DNA of 64,000 nucleotides, taken from Sphingomonas ginsenosidivorax. Its GTDB lineage: Bacteria; Pseudomonadota; Alphaproteobacteria; Sphingomonadales; Sphingomonadaceae. Location of the stretch: assembly GCF_007995065.1 (NCBI RefSeq), contig NZ_VOQR01000001.1:995001-1059000 (forward strand). The letters run 5' to 3'. The notes beneath the pieces are model-generated. The model searched no databases, was not told the DNA's origin, and saw only the letters and a program-made list of their open reading frames with translations. Position 1 is the stretch's first letter. Each line of letters begins with the position of its first letter. Made by a program: the position numbers and the translations under genes. This document shows, in pieces, positions 55,087 through 64,000 of the stretch.

Positions 55087-58000
55087 TCAGAACTTCAGCG
55101 TCGCGCCCAGGAAGAACTCGGTCCCCAGCACGTCGTAGGTCGCCGCGAAGGTGTTCGCACTCGGCCCCTGCGTGGTGATCGGCGGGTTGTTGTTGAAGAC
55201 GTTGTTGGCGCCGCCGAACACCTCCACGCCCTTGGCCAGGTCATAGCTGAACGACACGTCGAAGTAATTCTCGTCGCCCAGTTTGGGGAAGGCGATGCTG
55301 TCGAGCGTCGGCGTTGCGGCGGACCCCTGGCGCAACGGCACGACGAAGCGGTCGGTCGTCACCGGTCCGACATAGCGATGCCGGACGCTGAGGCTCAGAT
55401 CCTCGATCGTCCAGGTCAGCCGCGACGTGCCGCGCCAGCGCGGCAGCGGCTGGCCGCAGGTCGGGCCGTACGACCCCGCGCACTTGTTCTGGATGGTGGG
55501 AAGCGCCGCGACCGGGGTCGAGGTGAATTCCGCCAGCCAGGTATAGTTGGTGCCGAACTCGAGCTTGCTGCTGGTGCCGATACCCGGCAGCCCGAAGCCC
55601 AGATCGAGCCGGTAGCGCGCCGCGAAGTCGAGGCCCGAGGTCTTCAGCGAGCCAGTGTTGGCGTTGAGGATACGCGCGACATAGGGTTCGTTGACCTCGC
55701 CCGTCGTCGGGTTGCGCGCGATCGCGCGGCAGAAGTCGCTGCCGGCATCCTGCAGCACGGTGTAGCAGAGGTTGAACGTGTTCTGCAGCCCGCCGCCCAG
55801 CGCCGACACCGCGCCGTCGAGCGTGATGTTGAAATAGTCGACGCTGAGGAACAGCCCGGGGACCATGCGCGGGGTGATCACCGCGCCGACCGTGTAGGTG
55901 TCCGACTTCTCCGCGCCGAGCGCGGTGTTGCCGCCGAAATCCGCCGGGATGATCGGATTGGGCTGGACGCTCGCGGTGAAGACGTTCGCCGCCGGCACAC
56001 CGGTCGCGACGCACACCGCACGCACCGCCGCGGTCTGCTGCGCCACGGGGGCCCGGCTCGAGCACGGGTCGGTCGCGACGCTGACGACGCGGGTCACGCC
56101 GCCGAACAGCTCGGACACGTTGGGCGCGCGGATCGCGCGCTGATACTGGCCGCGGAAGGCGAGGTCGCGGTTCACGCGCCAGTCGAGACCGCCCAGATAG
56201 GTCCACACCCCGCCGATGCCGCCCAGGCTGTACTTGGAATAGCGGAACGCGCCGTTGGCGACGAGGCTCTCGATGAACGGCGTGTCGTGGATCAGCGGCA
56301 CGCGGACTTCGCCGAACACCTCCTTCACGTTGACGCTGCCGCGCGTCGGCAGGCCGGGGTTGAAGCCGGCGACGTCCCCCGACGAGAGAAAGGCGTCGGG
56401 CGAATATTGCGCGCTCGTCTTGCGCCATTCGAAGCCCGACGAGAAGCCGACCGGGCCCGCGGGCAGCTGGAACAGCGTTCCGGTCAGGCTGCCTTGCGCG
56501 ACCTGCTGCTTGGCGATCGTGGTGTTGACCGCGCTGATCGAGATTGCCGAGACGCAGGCGGCGTTCACGTTCTGCCCGAAGATGTTGCAGACCGGCGCCG
56601 CGCCGCCGACCGACAACAGGTTCGCCTGCAGCCGGCTGCGCGAGATCGCGTTGTCCAGCGTCAGCGTGTCCTTGCTGCGCGCATAGGTGTAATAGGCGTC
56701 GTACTTCAGGTCGCTGAGGAAGCTCTCCGACACGTCGCCGAGCGAACCGCGCACGCCCCAGGCGCCACGGAAGACGTTGCGCTGTTCCTTGGCGAGGCGC
56801 GGACCGACTTCGACATAACGACGTCCGGCGGTCAGCACCGCGAGCCCGTCGCCGCGTACCGTCGTGCGGCTGGTGGTGCCGCTGGGCACCGTCGTCGTAC
56901 CCGTCTCGGCCTGGTCGAGCTGGTTCAGCACGCCCTGCAGCTGCGGCGTCAGATACGGATTGTTGACGTTGAACAGCGTCGGCGCGCCGACATTGGTGGG
57001 CGCGAGCCGCGCGTTCACCGTGTTCCGGCTGTAGTGCAGCTCGGTATAGGCGGTGATCGCGTCGCTGAAGTCGTAATGCGCGAACCCGTTCGCCATCCAG
57101 CGCTTCATCGGCTGGATCAGGTAATTGTCCGGCCCGAGGTTGAAGTCGTCCTGCGGCGTGATCTGCGGCCGTGCTGCGGTGCCACCATCGTTGAAGGTGA
57201 AGCCGCGCGTCGTCAGCTGGCTGAGCCCTGCCGCGGCATAGGCGGCGTTGAGCGCGGCGTTGCTGCCGCCGGCGGCCGGGATGCCGGAGAAGCGGCCGTT
57301 GGGGATATCGCCGCTGCCGCCCGCGATAAAGCCGAGCGCACCGCCGCCGGCGACGCAGCCCAGCCCGGCGGCGGGAGTGAAGGGCGTGCCCTTGCCGTTC
57401 GCGCTGACGCTGTCGCGCGTGACGCAGCCGTCGTTGAGCGAGTCGAAGGCGAAGCTGCCGCGCTGGCCGCGCGTGATCGCGCCGCGCTTCAGATAGTTGC
57501 CGGCGACGACGATGTTGCCGCGCCCGTCGCCGAAATTGGTCCCGGCGGTCAGGTCGACATTGTACACGGGGGTACCGGTCGGGCGGTCGATATTGACCTG
57601 CGAGCGTGCCTCGACGCCGGAGAAATCGTCACGGATGATGAAGTTGACGACGCCCGTGATGGCGTCCGAACCGTAGACTGCTGACGATCCGCCGGTGACG
57701 ATCTCCGTCCGCTCCACCAGGCTCGACGGGATCGTGTTGAGATCGGTGACCTGTTCGGGACCGAAGATCGCGAAGCGGCGGCCGTTGACCAGCACCAGGT
57801 TGCGCGTCGAGCCGAAGCCGCGAAGGTTGACGTCGGCATAGCCGCCCGGAACCGTGTTCGAGGTCGCACCGCCCAGTTGCGAGCCGACCGCCTGCGGGAT
57901 CTGAGACAGCGTCCGTTCGACGTTGACGTTGCCCGACAGCTTGATGTCGTCGGCGTTGACGACGCTGACCGGGGTGGAGGCGTCGAAGCCGGTGCGCGCG

Positions 58001-58242
58001 ATGCGCGATCCGGTGACGACGATGTCGGCGGCCGCGGCGGGATCGCCCTCGGGCGTGGCGGTTGCGGCGGGATCGGTCTGGCCGGTCGCGGGAAGCGGCT
58101 GTGCGGCGGCGTCGGCCGGCGCGGTGGCTGCACCCGGCTGCGGCGCGGTCTGCGCGGCGACGGGCTGGAACGCCATGCCGAGCGATGCGAGCATCGTCCC
58201 GCACAGGATGCGCGTCCGACGGCGTTGGATCGAAGCCTTCAT
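55087..58242 (-). CDS. TonB-dependent outer-membrane receptor
   Basis: This 1051-residue receptor has a signal peptide (RILCGTMLASLGMAFQPVAAQ), a Gln/Ala/Pro linker and a TonB-box-like DIVVTGSRI. The plug domain has LSGNVNVERTLSQIPQ and RGFGSTRNLVLVNGRR, and a 22-strand-type barrel ends in ATLKF. Close linkage to GH28 and GH43 marks it as a carbohydrate receptor. GGGAGGATAGC precedes the ATG at 58242. Regulatory sites are in the adjacent 399-bp region. Confidence 0.95.
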   Translation of the reverse strand: MKASIQRRRTRILCGTMLASLGMAFQPVAAQTAPQPGAATAPADAAAQPLPATGQTDPAATATPEGDPAAAADIVVTGSRIARTGFDASTPVSVVNADDIKLSGNVNVERTLSQIPQAVGSQLGGATSNTVPGGYADVNLRGFGSTRNLVLVNGRRFAIFGPEQVTDLNTIPSSLVERTEIVTGGSSAVYGSDAITGVVNFIIRDDFSGVEARSQVNIDRPTGTPVYNVDLTAGTNFGDGRGNIVVAGNYLKRGAITRGQRGSFAFDSLNDGCVTRDSVSANGKGTPFTPAAGLGCVAGGGALGFIAGGSGDIPNGRFSGIPAAGGSNAALNAAYAAAGLSQLTTRGFTFNDGGTAARPQITPQDDFNLGPDNYLIQPMKRWMANGFAHYDFSDAITAYTELHYSRNTVNARLAPTNVGAPTLFNVNNPYLTPQLQGVLNQLDQAETGTTTVPSGTTSRTTVRGDGLAVLTAGRRYVEVGPRLAKEQRNVFRGAWGVRGSLGDVSESFLSDLKYDAYYTYARSKDTLTLDNAISRSRLQANLLSVGGAAPVCNIFGQNVNAACVSAISISAVNTTIAKQQVAQGSLTGTLFQLPAGPVGFSSGFEWRKTSAQYSPDAFLSSGDVAGFNPGLPTRGSVNVKEVFGEVRVPLIHDTPFIESLVANGAFRYSKYSLGGIGGVWTYLGGLDWRVNRDLAFRGQYQRAIRAPNVSELFGGVTRVVSVATDPCSSRAPVAQQTAAVRAVCVATGVPAANVFTASVQPNPIIPADFGGNTALGAEKSDTYTVGAVITPRMVPGLFLSVDYFNITLDGAVSALGGGLQNTFNLCYTVLQDAGSDFCRAIARNPTTGEVNEPYVARILNANTGSLKTSGLDFAARYRLDLGFGLPGIGTSSKLEFGTNYTWLAEFTSTPVAALPTIQNKCAGSYGPTCGQPLPRWRGTSRLTWTIEDLSLSVRHRYVGPVTTDRFVVPLRQGSAATPTLDSIAFPKLGDENYFDVSFSYDLAKGVEVFGGANNVFNNNPPITTQGPSANTFAATYDVLGTEFFLGATLKF

Positions 58243-58326
58243 GCTATCCTCCCTTTCGACCGCGCAGCACACACCGCCGGCCATCCCTGCTCGGAACGGG
58301 TTTTCCCCCGTCTCCGCGTTACATCA

Positions 58327-58346
58327 TGAAATGGCTTGTCATTTCA
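58327..58346. promoter_or_regulatory. perfect dyad TGAAATG-N6-CATTTCA
   Basis: Seven-base perfect arms around GCTTGT. It lies about 10-30 bp inside the likely leader of the receptor transcript, as expected of a repressor site or an RNA hairpin. Confidence 0.4.
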
Positions 58347-58357
58347 CAATGTGGGAA

Positions 58358-58380
58358 CATTCTTTAATTGATCGAGAATG
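58358..58380. promoter_or_regulatory. dyad CATTCT-N11-AGAATG overlapping the receptor promoter
   Basis: Perfect six-base arms. It covers the presumed -10 of the leftward promoter whose -35-like TTGACA is at 58389-58384. Confidence 0.35.
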
Positions 58381-58389
58381 AATGTCAAG

Positions 58390-58403
58390 CGGTAGCGGTA
58401 CCG
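58390..58403. promoter_or_regulatory. LacI-type operator-like site 1
   Basis: CGGTAGCGGTACCG is palindromic at 12 of 14 bases with a central CG. It resembles the TGGTAGCGCTACCA class used by LacI-family sugar regulators in proteobacteria. It abuts the -35 of the receptor promoter. Confidence 0.55.
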
Positions 58404-58447
58404 TGAGTATTGAACGGCAGGCTTTGGTGACAACTGGCTAAGTCCCT

Positions 58448-58461
58448 CGGTAGCGCCACCG
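58448..58461. promoter_or_regulatory. LacI-type operator-like site 2
   Basis: CGGTAGCGCCACCG matches 11 of 14 bases of TGGTAGCGCTACCA. Its centre is 58 bp from that of site 1. Confidence 0.55.
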
Positions 58462-58590
58462 CAGATCGTCCCGGCCGCCCGTCTATTGTCTGTGTAGATG
58501 GCCAAATTTGTACGTTTTTCGCTTGAGGGTGATCGAATACAGCTCGGCCGTCCGCAATCGGTGCCGCAGAAAACCGGTGGCAAGACTTTA

Positions 58591-58604
58591 CGATAGCGGT
58601 ATCT
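58591..58604. promoter_or_regulatory. LacI-type operator-like site 3
   Basis: CGATAGCGGTATCT shares the TAGCGGTA core with site 1 and is a weaker dyad. It ends 37 bp before the GH43 start, where it could block rightward transcription. Confidence 0.4.
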
Positions 58605-58641
58605 TGGCGGGGAGCGGCGCGTAGCCGGCGGCTGGGGAGAG

Positions 58642-60231
58642 ATGGATTTGACCGATCGTTACCGGGTCCTGGTGATCGCGCCACTGCTCGCGCTGTGCGC
58701 GATGGCGTCGGGCGCTACGCCGCGGACCTATGCCAATCCGATCCTCTATGCCGACTATTCCGACCCCGACGTGATCCGCGTCGGGCGCGACTACTACATG
58801 GTCGCCTCCAGCTTCCACTTCTCGCCCGGCATCCCGATCCTGCGGTCGCGCGATCTCGTGCACTGGACCATCGTCGGCCATGTCCTGCCGCGCCTGCCGT
58901 TCGCCCCCGAATACGACATGCCGGGGCCGCACACGCTGACCGACGCGATCTCGAAGCCGATCGGGGGGACCCGCTATGCCGGTGGCGTCTGGGCGCCGTC
59001 GATCCGCTTCCATGCCGGGCGCTTCTACGTCTATTTCGCGACCCCCGACGAAGGCATCTTCATGGCCAGCGCCGCGCGGGTGGACGGTCCCTGGGACCCG
59101 CCGGTGCTGGTCGTCGACCAGCCCAGGCTCGAGGATCCGTGCCCGTTCTGGGACGATGACGGCACCGCTTGGCTGGTCCATTCGCGACACGGTGCCGGAC
59201 CACTGATCCTGCACCGCATGTCACCCGACGGCCGCCGCGTGCTCGATACCGGCACGATCATCGTCGAAGACAAGGCGCGCCTCCCCGTTCTCGAAGGCCC
59301 CAAGCTCTACAAACGCAACAGCTATTACTACATCCTAGCCCCCTTCGGCGGCGTCGAAACCGGCGCGCAGGTTGCGCTGCGCGCGCGCAAGATCACGGGC
59401 CCCTACGAGCAGCGCGTCGTGTTGAGCCAGGGCGCCACCGCGCTCAAGGGGCCGCACCAGGGTGGCTGGGTCGAGACGCCGTCGGGGCAGGGGTGGTTCG
59501 TCCATTTCAACAGCACCGGCGCGTTCGGGCGGATCAGCTATCTGGAGCCGCTGGTTTGGAAGGACGACTGGCCGGTGATCGGCGCGGGCGGCCAGCCGGT
59601 CGCGGCGTTCGCGATGCCGGACACCGGCAGCCCGCCGACCAGCGATGCGCTGCAGGAATCGGACAGTTTCTCCGGGACGCGGCTCGGTCCGCAATGGGAG
59701 TGGAACCACAATCCCGACGACCGCCGCTGGAGCCTCGCCGCGCGGCCCGGCTATCTGCGGCTCGTTGCGGGTTCCGCCGAGCATCTGGTGACCGCGCGCA
59801 ACACGTTGACTCAGATCCTGCAGGGCCCGCGCGCGCGGGTCACGGCGCGGTTCGACGCCAGCAGGATGCGCGACGGCCAAAGGGCCGGGCTGTCGCTGTT
59901 CGGCGTCGAGCCGAGCTGGATCGGTCTGGTCCGCGACAGAGTGCAGGTGCGCGTGACGATGGCGGTCAAGGGTGCGGAAACGGCCGGCCCCGCGCTCGAC
60001 AGGGGCACGATCGACCTGCGCGCGGACGTCGGACCGGAGCAGACCGTGCGCTACAGCTACAGCCTGAACGGCAGGTCGTTCCTGCCGATTGGCGATGCCG
60101 TCCCGCTCGCGCGCTTCTCATGGTGGAAGGGATCGCGTCCCGCGCTGTTCAGTTTCACGCGCGGTGCGCCCGGCGGGTCGGTCGACATCGACTGGGTGAT
60201 GGTCGATCACCCGAGCCCGGCGAACCGCTGA
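58642..60231 (+). CDS. glycoside hydrolase family 43 protein
   Basis: This is a 529-residue secreted beta-xylosidase/alpha-arabinofuranosidase-like enzyme. A signal peptide comes first, then the five-bladed propeller domain with catalytic Asp in YADYSDPDVIRVG (about 38-50), middle Asp in RLEDPCPFWDDDG and acid Glu in LPVLEGPKLYKRN. A C-terminal beta-sandwich (from about 340, SDSFSGTRLGPQWEWNHNPD) is as in xylosidase-type GH43. It releases terminal pentoses from xylan- or arabinan-like oligosaccharides. It is divergent from the receptor and convergent with the MFS gene. Confidence 0.93.
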   Translation: MDLTDRYRVLVIAPLLALCAMASGATPRTYANPILYADYSDPDVIRVGRDYYMVASSFHFSPGIPILRSRDLVHWTIVGHVLPRLPFAPEYDMPGPHTLTDAISKPIGGTRYAGGVWAPSIRFHAGRFYVYFATPDEGIFMASAARVDGPWDPPVLVVDQPRLEDPCPFWDDDGTAWLVHSRHGAGPLILHRMSPDGRRVLDTGTIIVEDKARLPVLEGPKLYKRNSYYYILAPFGGVETGAQVALRARKITGPYEQRVVLSQGATALKGPHQGGWVETPSGQGWFVHFNSTGAFGRISYLEPLVWKDDWPVIGAGGQPVAAFAMPDTGSPPTSDALQESDSFSGTRLGPQWEWNHNPDDRRWSLAARPGYLRLVAGSAEHLVTARNTLTQILQGPRARVTARFDASRMRDGQRAGLSLFGVEPSWIGLVRDRVQVRVTMAVKGAETAGPALDRGTIDLRADVGPEQTVRYSYSLNGRSFLPIGDAVPLARFSWWKGSRPALFSFTRGAPGGSVDIDWVMVDHPSPANR

Positions 60232-60246
60232 CAGGCGGTCGACAGG

Positions 60247-61509
60247 TCAGCGTTGCGTTTCCGGCATCGCGGTCAGGTACAGGACGAACCCGGCCGCGGC
60301 GATCGCAGCCAGCGTGAGGAAGCTGGCGGTGTAGCCTGCCCACACGATGATCGTGCCGGCGAGCGTCGCGGACAAGGCGGCGCCCAGGCCGAACACGCTC
60401 GATACGATACCCTGGCTGACGTTGAAACGCCCCGTGCCGCGGGTCAGATCGGCGACGACGACGGGGAACAGCGCCCCGAAGATGCCGGCACCGACACCGT
60501 CCAGGGCTTGGACGCCGACCAGCCACCACGGATCGTTCGATACCGTATACAGCGCACCACGCGCGGCGAGGAACGCGAAGCCGACGAGGAAGATCGGCTT
60601 GGTACCCCAGCGTTCGGTATTCCGCCCGACGACAATCGCGACCGGCACCATGACCAGCTGCGCGGCAACGATGCAGGCCGCGGTGAGCGACGTCGCCTGA
60701 TCCTTGCCGACGGTACGCGACAGCAATTGCCCGACCGAGGTGAGCATGGCGGCATTCGAGAGATGGAACAGGAACGCGATACCGGCGAATGTCAGCAATG
60801 GCCGGTTGGCGATCAGCGTGCGCCATCCGCCGGGCTCGTCGCAGCCCTCGTCGGGTTCGCAATCGAGCCCGCGGGCTACCGCGTTGTCGATGTCGTCGTT
60901 GTTCAACCGCAACGTCACCGCGATGCTCGCGACGGTAAGACCGGCCATCAGCCAGAAGACGACGACGGGCCCGAATTTCCAGGCAAGCACGCCGGCCAGT
61001 CCTGCCGATACCGCGTTGCCGGCATGGTTGAACGCTTCGTTGCGCCCCACGCGCTTGGCGAACATCTTCGGCCCGACCAGACCGAGCGTGATCGCCGACA
61101 GCGCGGGTGCGAAGATCGCGCCAGCGGCGGCGGCGATCGACTGGGTGATCGTAACCATCGTGAAGCCCGACACGAACGGCAGCGTGAGACTGCTGATCGT
61201 GACTAGAAGGGCGGCCACGATGACAAGGCGGGGCTTGGTGCGGCTGCGATCGATCAGGCCGCCGGCCGGAGTCTGCGACAAGAGACCGACGATGCCGGCA
61301 ATCGTCAGCACCATCCCGACGGTCGCCTCGTTCCAGCCATGCGCCGGCCCGCGCACCGCCAGCAGATAGATGGCGAGATAGGGACCCAGACCGTCTCGGA
61401 CGTCGGCGAGAAAGAAGTTCAGCGCATCGAGCGTGCTGTTGGCGGACCGCGGCGGCGCGGAACGTATCTCCTTTGCCCGGCCAGCAGGCCGATTGTCCGC
61501 GTTCGTCAT
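60247..61509 (-). CDS. MFS transporter
   Basis: This 420-residue inner-membrane protein has about 12 TM segments and PAGGLIDRSRTKPRLV in the first MFS loop, with VVGRNTERWGTKPIF in the second half. It may import sugars released by the GH43/GH28 enzymes, but the N-terminal DVRDGLGPYLAIYL pattern also occurs in drug-efflux-like MFS proteins. The ATG at 61509 has GGAGAG upstream. It is divergent from the second hybrid kinase. Confidence 0.87.
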   Translation of the reverse strand: MTNADNRPAGRAKEIRSAPPRSANSTLDALNFFLADVRDGLGPYLAIYLLAVRGPAHGWNEATVGMVLTIAGIVGLLSQTPAGGLIDRSRTKPRLVIVAALLVTISSLTLPFVSGFTMVTITQSIAAAAGAIFAPALSAITLGLVGPKMFAKRVGRNEAFNHAGNAVSAGLAGVLAWKFGPVVVFWLMAGLTVASIAVTLRLNNDDIDNAVARGLDCEPDEGCDEPGGWRTLIANRPLLTFAGIAFLFHLSNAAMLTSVGQLLSRTVGKDQATSLTAACIVAAQLVMVPVAIVVGRNTERWGTKPIFLVGFAFLAARGALYTVSNDPWWLVGVQALDGVGAGIFGALFPVVVADLTRGTGRFNVSQGIVSSVFGLGAALSATLAGTIIVWAGYTASFLTLAAIAAAGFVLYLTAMPETQR

Positions 61510-61753
61510 CAATACTCTCCACGGACTTGCTGATCTTAACATGCGCTAAAGCCTATCTTCGACCTAATGTTCCACGCTCCGCGAGCGTAAGCCGGCCGGT
61601 CGGTGAAGCTTTGTCCCGGGCAGGCCGGGAACAGGGATCTCCGAGCGGTTCAAGAACTTGGCGGTGGCGGATGGAAGACTGACCGGGGAACGGAACTGCC
61701 GCGATACACCCGGTCACCTTTCGGCATCGGCGAACAGGCGCTAACGACTTGTC
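61510..61753. promoter_or_regulatory. divergent gap between the MFS transporter and the second kinase
   Basis: 244 bp without a supported coding frame. Promoters for both genes must lie here or nearby. I see no strong motif. Confidence 0.4.
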
Positions 61754-64000
61754 ATGGATTCGCAGCCCGTCGCCGATGCCGCCTCGCTTTCCGAGGACCT
61801 GAAATTCCTGGCCGGTGGTGGCGAGGCGGCACGGCTGATCCTGGAGCGGGACTGGTCGAGCCATCCGCTGGGGCCGCCGGCGGACTGGCCGGACAGTCTG
61901 AAATCCAACCTGAGCACGGTGCTCAATTCGCCCGAATCGATGATCCTCGCCTGGGGCAGCGAGCCGCTGAGCTTCTTCTTCAACGACGCCTATTTCCCGT
62001 TGCTCGGTCCGCGAGTGTCGTGGGCGATGGGGACGCCGTTCCATATCGTGTGGGCCGATGCCTGGGAGCAGGCAAAGCCGATCATCGACGAGGCGTTCGC
62101 CGGCCGCAGCCAGCGCTTCACAGACCTGCCGTGGAGGCTCGACACGGACCGAGGCGCCGCCGACACCTGGTTCACGTTCTCCTATTCCCGGATCCTCGAC
62201 CCGCAGGGTGCGATCGCGGGGCTCTTCATCTTCACCAACGAGACCACCGAGCGCGTGCTGGCCGATGCTGCGCTCCGCCAGAGCGAGGAGCGGCTGCGGC
62301 TCGTGGTCGAGGGGGCGAAAGACCATGTGATCTTCACGACCGACGTGGGTGGGATCATCACGACCTGGTCGGCGGGCGCGCAGTCCGTCCTGGGATGGTC
62401 GCCGGACGAAGCGATCGGGCAGTCGGCATCGATGATCTTTATCGAGGAGGACCGCGCGAAGGGTGCCGACGTTCGCGAGATTGCGGGGGCGGTCCGCGAT
62501 GGCTGCGCGATCGACGAACGCTGGCACCTCCACCGGAATGGCTCGCAGGTCTTCCTGAGCGGGTCGATGCACCCGCTGCCGCCCGACGCGCAGGGCAATC
62601 CGCGCGGGTTCCTCAAGATCGCCCGCGACGAGACCGAACGCCGAGAGGCCGAGCACGCGTTGCGGGCGAGCGAGGCGGCGGCGAAGGTCGACGCGCAACG
62701 CGTCCAGCTCGCGCTGGCGGCGGGCGCCATCATCGGCACCTGGGTCTGGGACCTGCCGAACGATCGCTTCACGGTGGACGAACCCTTCGCACGGGCGTTC
62801 GGGCTGGATCCCGCCATGGGCCGCGAAGGCCTCAGCCTCGAACAGGTGGTCGCGACCGTCCATCCGGAGGACCAGGCGGGTCTTGCAGACGCCATCAACG
62901 AGGCGATCGCGCGCGGCGGGGCCTATGCGCATCAATATCGCACGCGGCGGGCGAACGGGCAGTACCACTGGCTGGAAGCGAACGGCCGCGTCGAGCATGC
63001 GCCCGACGGGACGCCGCTGAGTTTCCCCGGCGTTCTCATCGACGTCGAGGATCGGCGCAAGCTGTCGGAGGAACGCGACCGCGCGCTGACCGAGCTGCGG
63101 CGCCTCAACGACACGCTCGAGCAACGCGTCGCGGCGCGAACCGCCGATCTGATGCAGGCCGAAGAGGCGCTGCGTCAGGCGCAGAAGATGGAGGCGGTCG
63201 GCCAGCTGACCGGCGGACTGGCGCACGACTTCAACAATATGCTAACGGCGGTGACGGGCGGGCTCGAACTGCTGAGCCACCGGGTCGCTGCAGGGCAGTA
63301 CGACAAGCTCGATCGCTACATGACCATGGCGCTCAGCGGTGCGCATCGTGCCGCGGCGCTCACCCAGCGGCTGCTCGCCTTCTCGCGCCGCCAGACGCTG
63401 GCGCCGGTCTCCGTGGACGTGGACGAGCTCGTCGGCAGCATGACGGAGATCGTCAGCCGGACACTCGGCCCCTCGATCGAGCTGCGGGTCTCGACCACCC
63501 CGGACATCTGGCGCGTGCTGGCGGACGCTCCCCAGCTGGAAAGCGCGTTGCTGAACCTGTGCATCAATGCGCGGGATGCGATGCCTGACGGCGGGGTCCT
63601 GACAATCGAAACGGGCAACAAGACTCTTGATGTACGCTCCGCCGCGGCTCAGGAGCTCCCCGAAGGCGACTACGTCTCGCTGTGCGTCACCGACACCGGT
63701 ACCGGCATGCCGCCGGACGTGATCGCGCGCGTGTTCGACCCGTTCTTCACCACCAAGCCGATCGGCGAAGGCACCGGCCTTGGCCTGTCGATGATCTACG
63801 GGTTCGTCCGGCAGTCCGGTGGCCAGGTGCGGATCTATTCGGAAGTCGGGATCGGCACGACGATGTGCCTCTATTTGCCGCGGCTCATGGGGACCGGACA
63901 GGGGATCGAGGAGGTTGCCAAGCCGGCGGACCGGCTTCGCGCCGGGGTCGGGCAGACGGTGCTGCTCGTCGAAGACGAGGACGCGATCCGGGAGCTGGTC
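61754..64000 (+). CDS. hybrid sensor histidine kinase (3' end off window)
   Basis: The frame is open from ATG 61754 to the right edge, giving 749 visible residues. The N-terminal PAS-like domain (HPLGPPADWPDSLKSNL, FSYSRILD) matches that of the kinase at 50078. Two further PAS/PAC units follow (IFTTDVGGIITTWSAGAQ ... and VQLALAAGAIIGTWVWD ...), then a coiled coil, HisKA with His in GGLAHDFNNMLTAV, HATPase (INARDAMPDGG, DTGTGMP, GTGLGLS) and the start of a receiver (VLLVEDEDAIREL). It probably senses a soluble or light-like cue; no TM is present. Confidence 0.92.
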   Translation, partial: MDSQPVADAASLSEDLKFLAGGGEAARLILERDWSSHPLGPPADWPDSLKSNLSTVLNSPESMILAWGSEPLSFFFNDAYFPLLGPRVSWAMGTPFHIVWADAWEQAKPIIDEAFAGRSQRFTDLPWRLDTDRGAADTWFTFSYSRILDPQGAIAGLFIFTNETTERVLADAALRQSEERLRLVVEGAKDHVIFTTDVGGIITTWSAGAQSVLGWSPDEAIGQSASMIFIEEDRAKGADVREIAGAVRDGCAIDERWHLHRNGSQVFLSGSMHPLPPDAQGNPRGFLKIARDETERREAEHALRASEAAAKVDAQRVQLALAAGAIIGTWVWDLPNDRFTVDEPFARAFGLDPAMGREGLSLEQVVATVHPEDQAGLADAINEAIARGGAYAHQYRTRRANGQYHWLEANGRVEHAPDGTPLSFPGVLIDVEDRRKLSEERDRALTELRRLNDTLEQRVAARTADLMQAEEALRQAQKMEAVGQLTGGLAHDFNNMLTAVTGGLELLSHRVAAGQYDKLDRYMTMALSGAHRAAALTQRLLAFSRRQTLAPVSVDVDELVGSMTEIVSRTLGPSIELRVSTTPDIWRVLADAPQLESALLNLCINARDAMPDGGVLTIETGNKTLDVRSAAAQELPEGDYVSLCVTDTGTGMPPDVIARVFDPFFTTKPIGEGTGLGLSMIYGFVRQSGGQVRIYSEVGIGTTMCLYLPRLMGTGQGIEEVAKPADRLRAGVGQTVLLVEDEDAIRELV

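Larger units (their letters stand above)
58243..58641. promoter_or_regulatory. divergent regulatory region of the carbohydrate locus
   Basis: 399 bp, clearly more AT-rich near 58321-58390 than the rest of the window. It contains three LacI-like sites (58390, 58448, 58591), two more dyads (58327, 58358) and a leftward -35-like TTGACA (58389-58384) with a weak TAAAGA 17 bp away. No coding frame is supported. Confidence 0.75.

Overview
The window is high-GC, almost wall-to-wall coding DNA of an alphaproteobacterium, most likely a member of the Sphingomonadaceae. The grounds are the GC-rich codon use, a TonB-dependent receptor beside glycoside hydrolases, many CoA-ester catabolism genes and PAS-type hybrid histidine kinases. 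No rRNA, tRNA, CRISPR array, transposase or integrase was recognised. Both window edges cut genes.

Positions 1-37300 form a large catabolic island for an organic acid or CoA ester that cannot be named from sequence. It holds two adjacent pairs of acyl-CoA dehydrogenases on either side of a divergent promoter, with a Rieske ferredoxin between them, plus a fifth, single dehydrogenase. It also holds two alpha-only Rieske oxygenases, a ferredoxin reductase 30 kb away, three AMP-forming acyl-CoA ligases, two family III CoA transferases (one with its segments in an unusual order), a CitE-like lyase with a family I CoA transferase and a crotonase, a second crotonase with an N-terminal extension, four SDR dehydrogenases, two SnoaL/NTF2-like proteins, an amidohydrolase, an MFS transporter, MmsA with a divergent LysR regulator, a GMC oxidoreductase, an orphan dihydrolipoyl-acyltransferase catalytic domain and two overlapping TetR-type genes. 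Paired dehydrogenases, Rieske monooxygenase-like subunits and an HSD17B4-like SDR recall steroid, terpenoid or other alicyclic acid degradation. No thiolase, KstD or ring-cleavage dioxygenase is present, so the substrate stays open.

Positions 37544-50000 are a mixed chemotaxis, detoxification and stress region. It contains a methyl-accepting chemotaxis protein, three VOC proteins with a GST and an HxlR regulator, a LysR/aldo-keto reductase/cupin group, and a catalase-like/PfpI/SDR group behind a possible general-stress promoter. A barstar-like protein and a DUF6629-like membrane protein follow.

Positions 50078-64000 hold a polysaccharide-utilisation locus flanked by two paralogous hybrid sensor kinases (the right one truncated). 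The locus has an EEP-family lipoprotein, a Tat-exported GH28, a TonB-dependent receptor, a GH43 and an MFS transporter. The 399-bp divergent region between the receptor and GH43 carries three 14-bp LacI-type operator-like sites and further dyads. A likely scheme is that GH28 and GH43 trim pectic or xylan-type oligosaccharides, the receptor imports them across the outer membrane and the MFS protein across the inner one, under a LacI regulator encoded outside the window.
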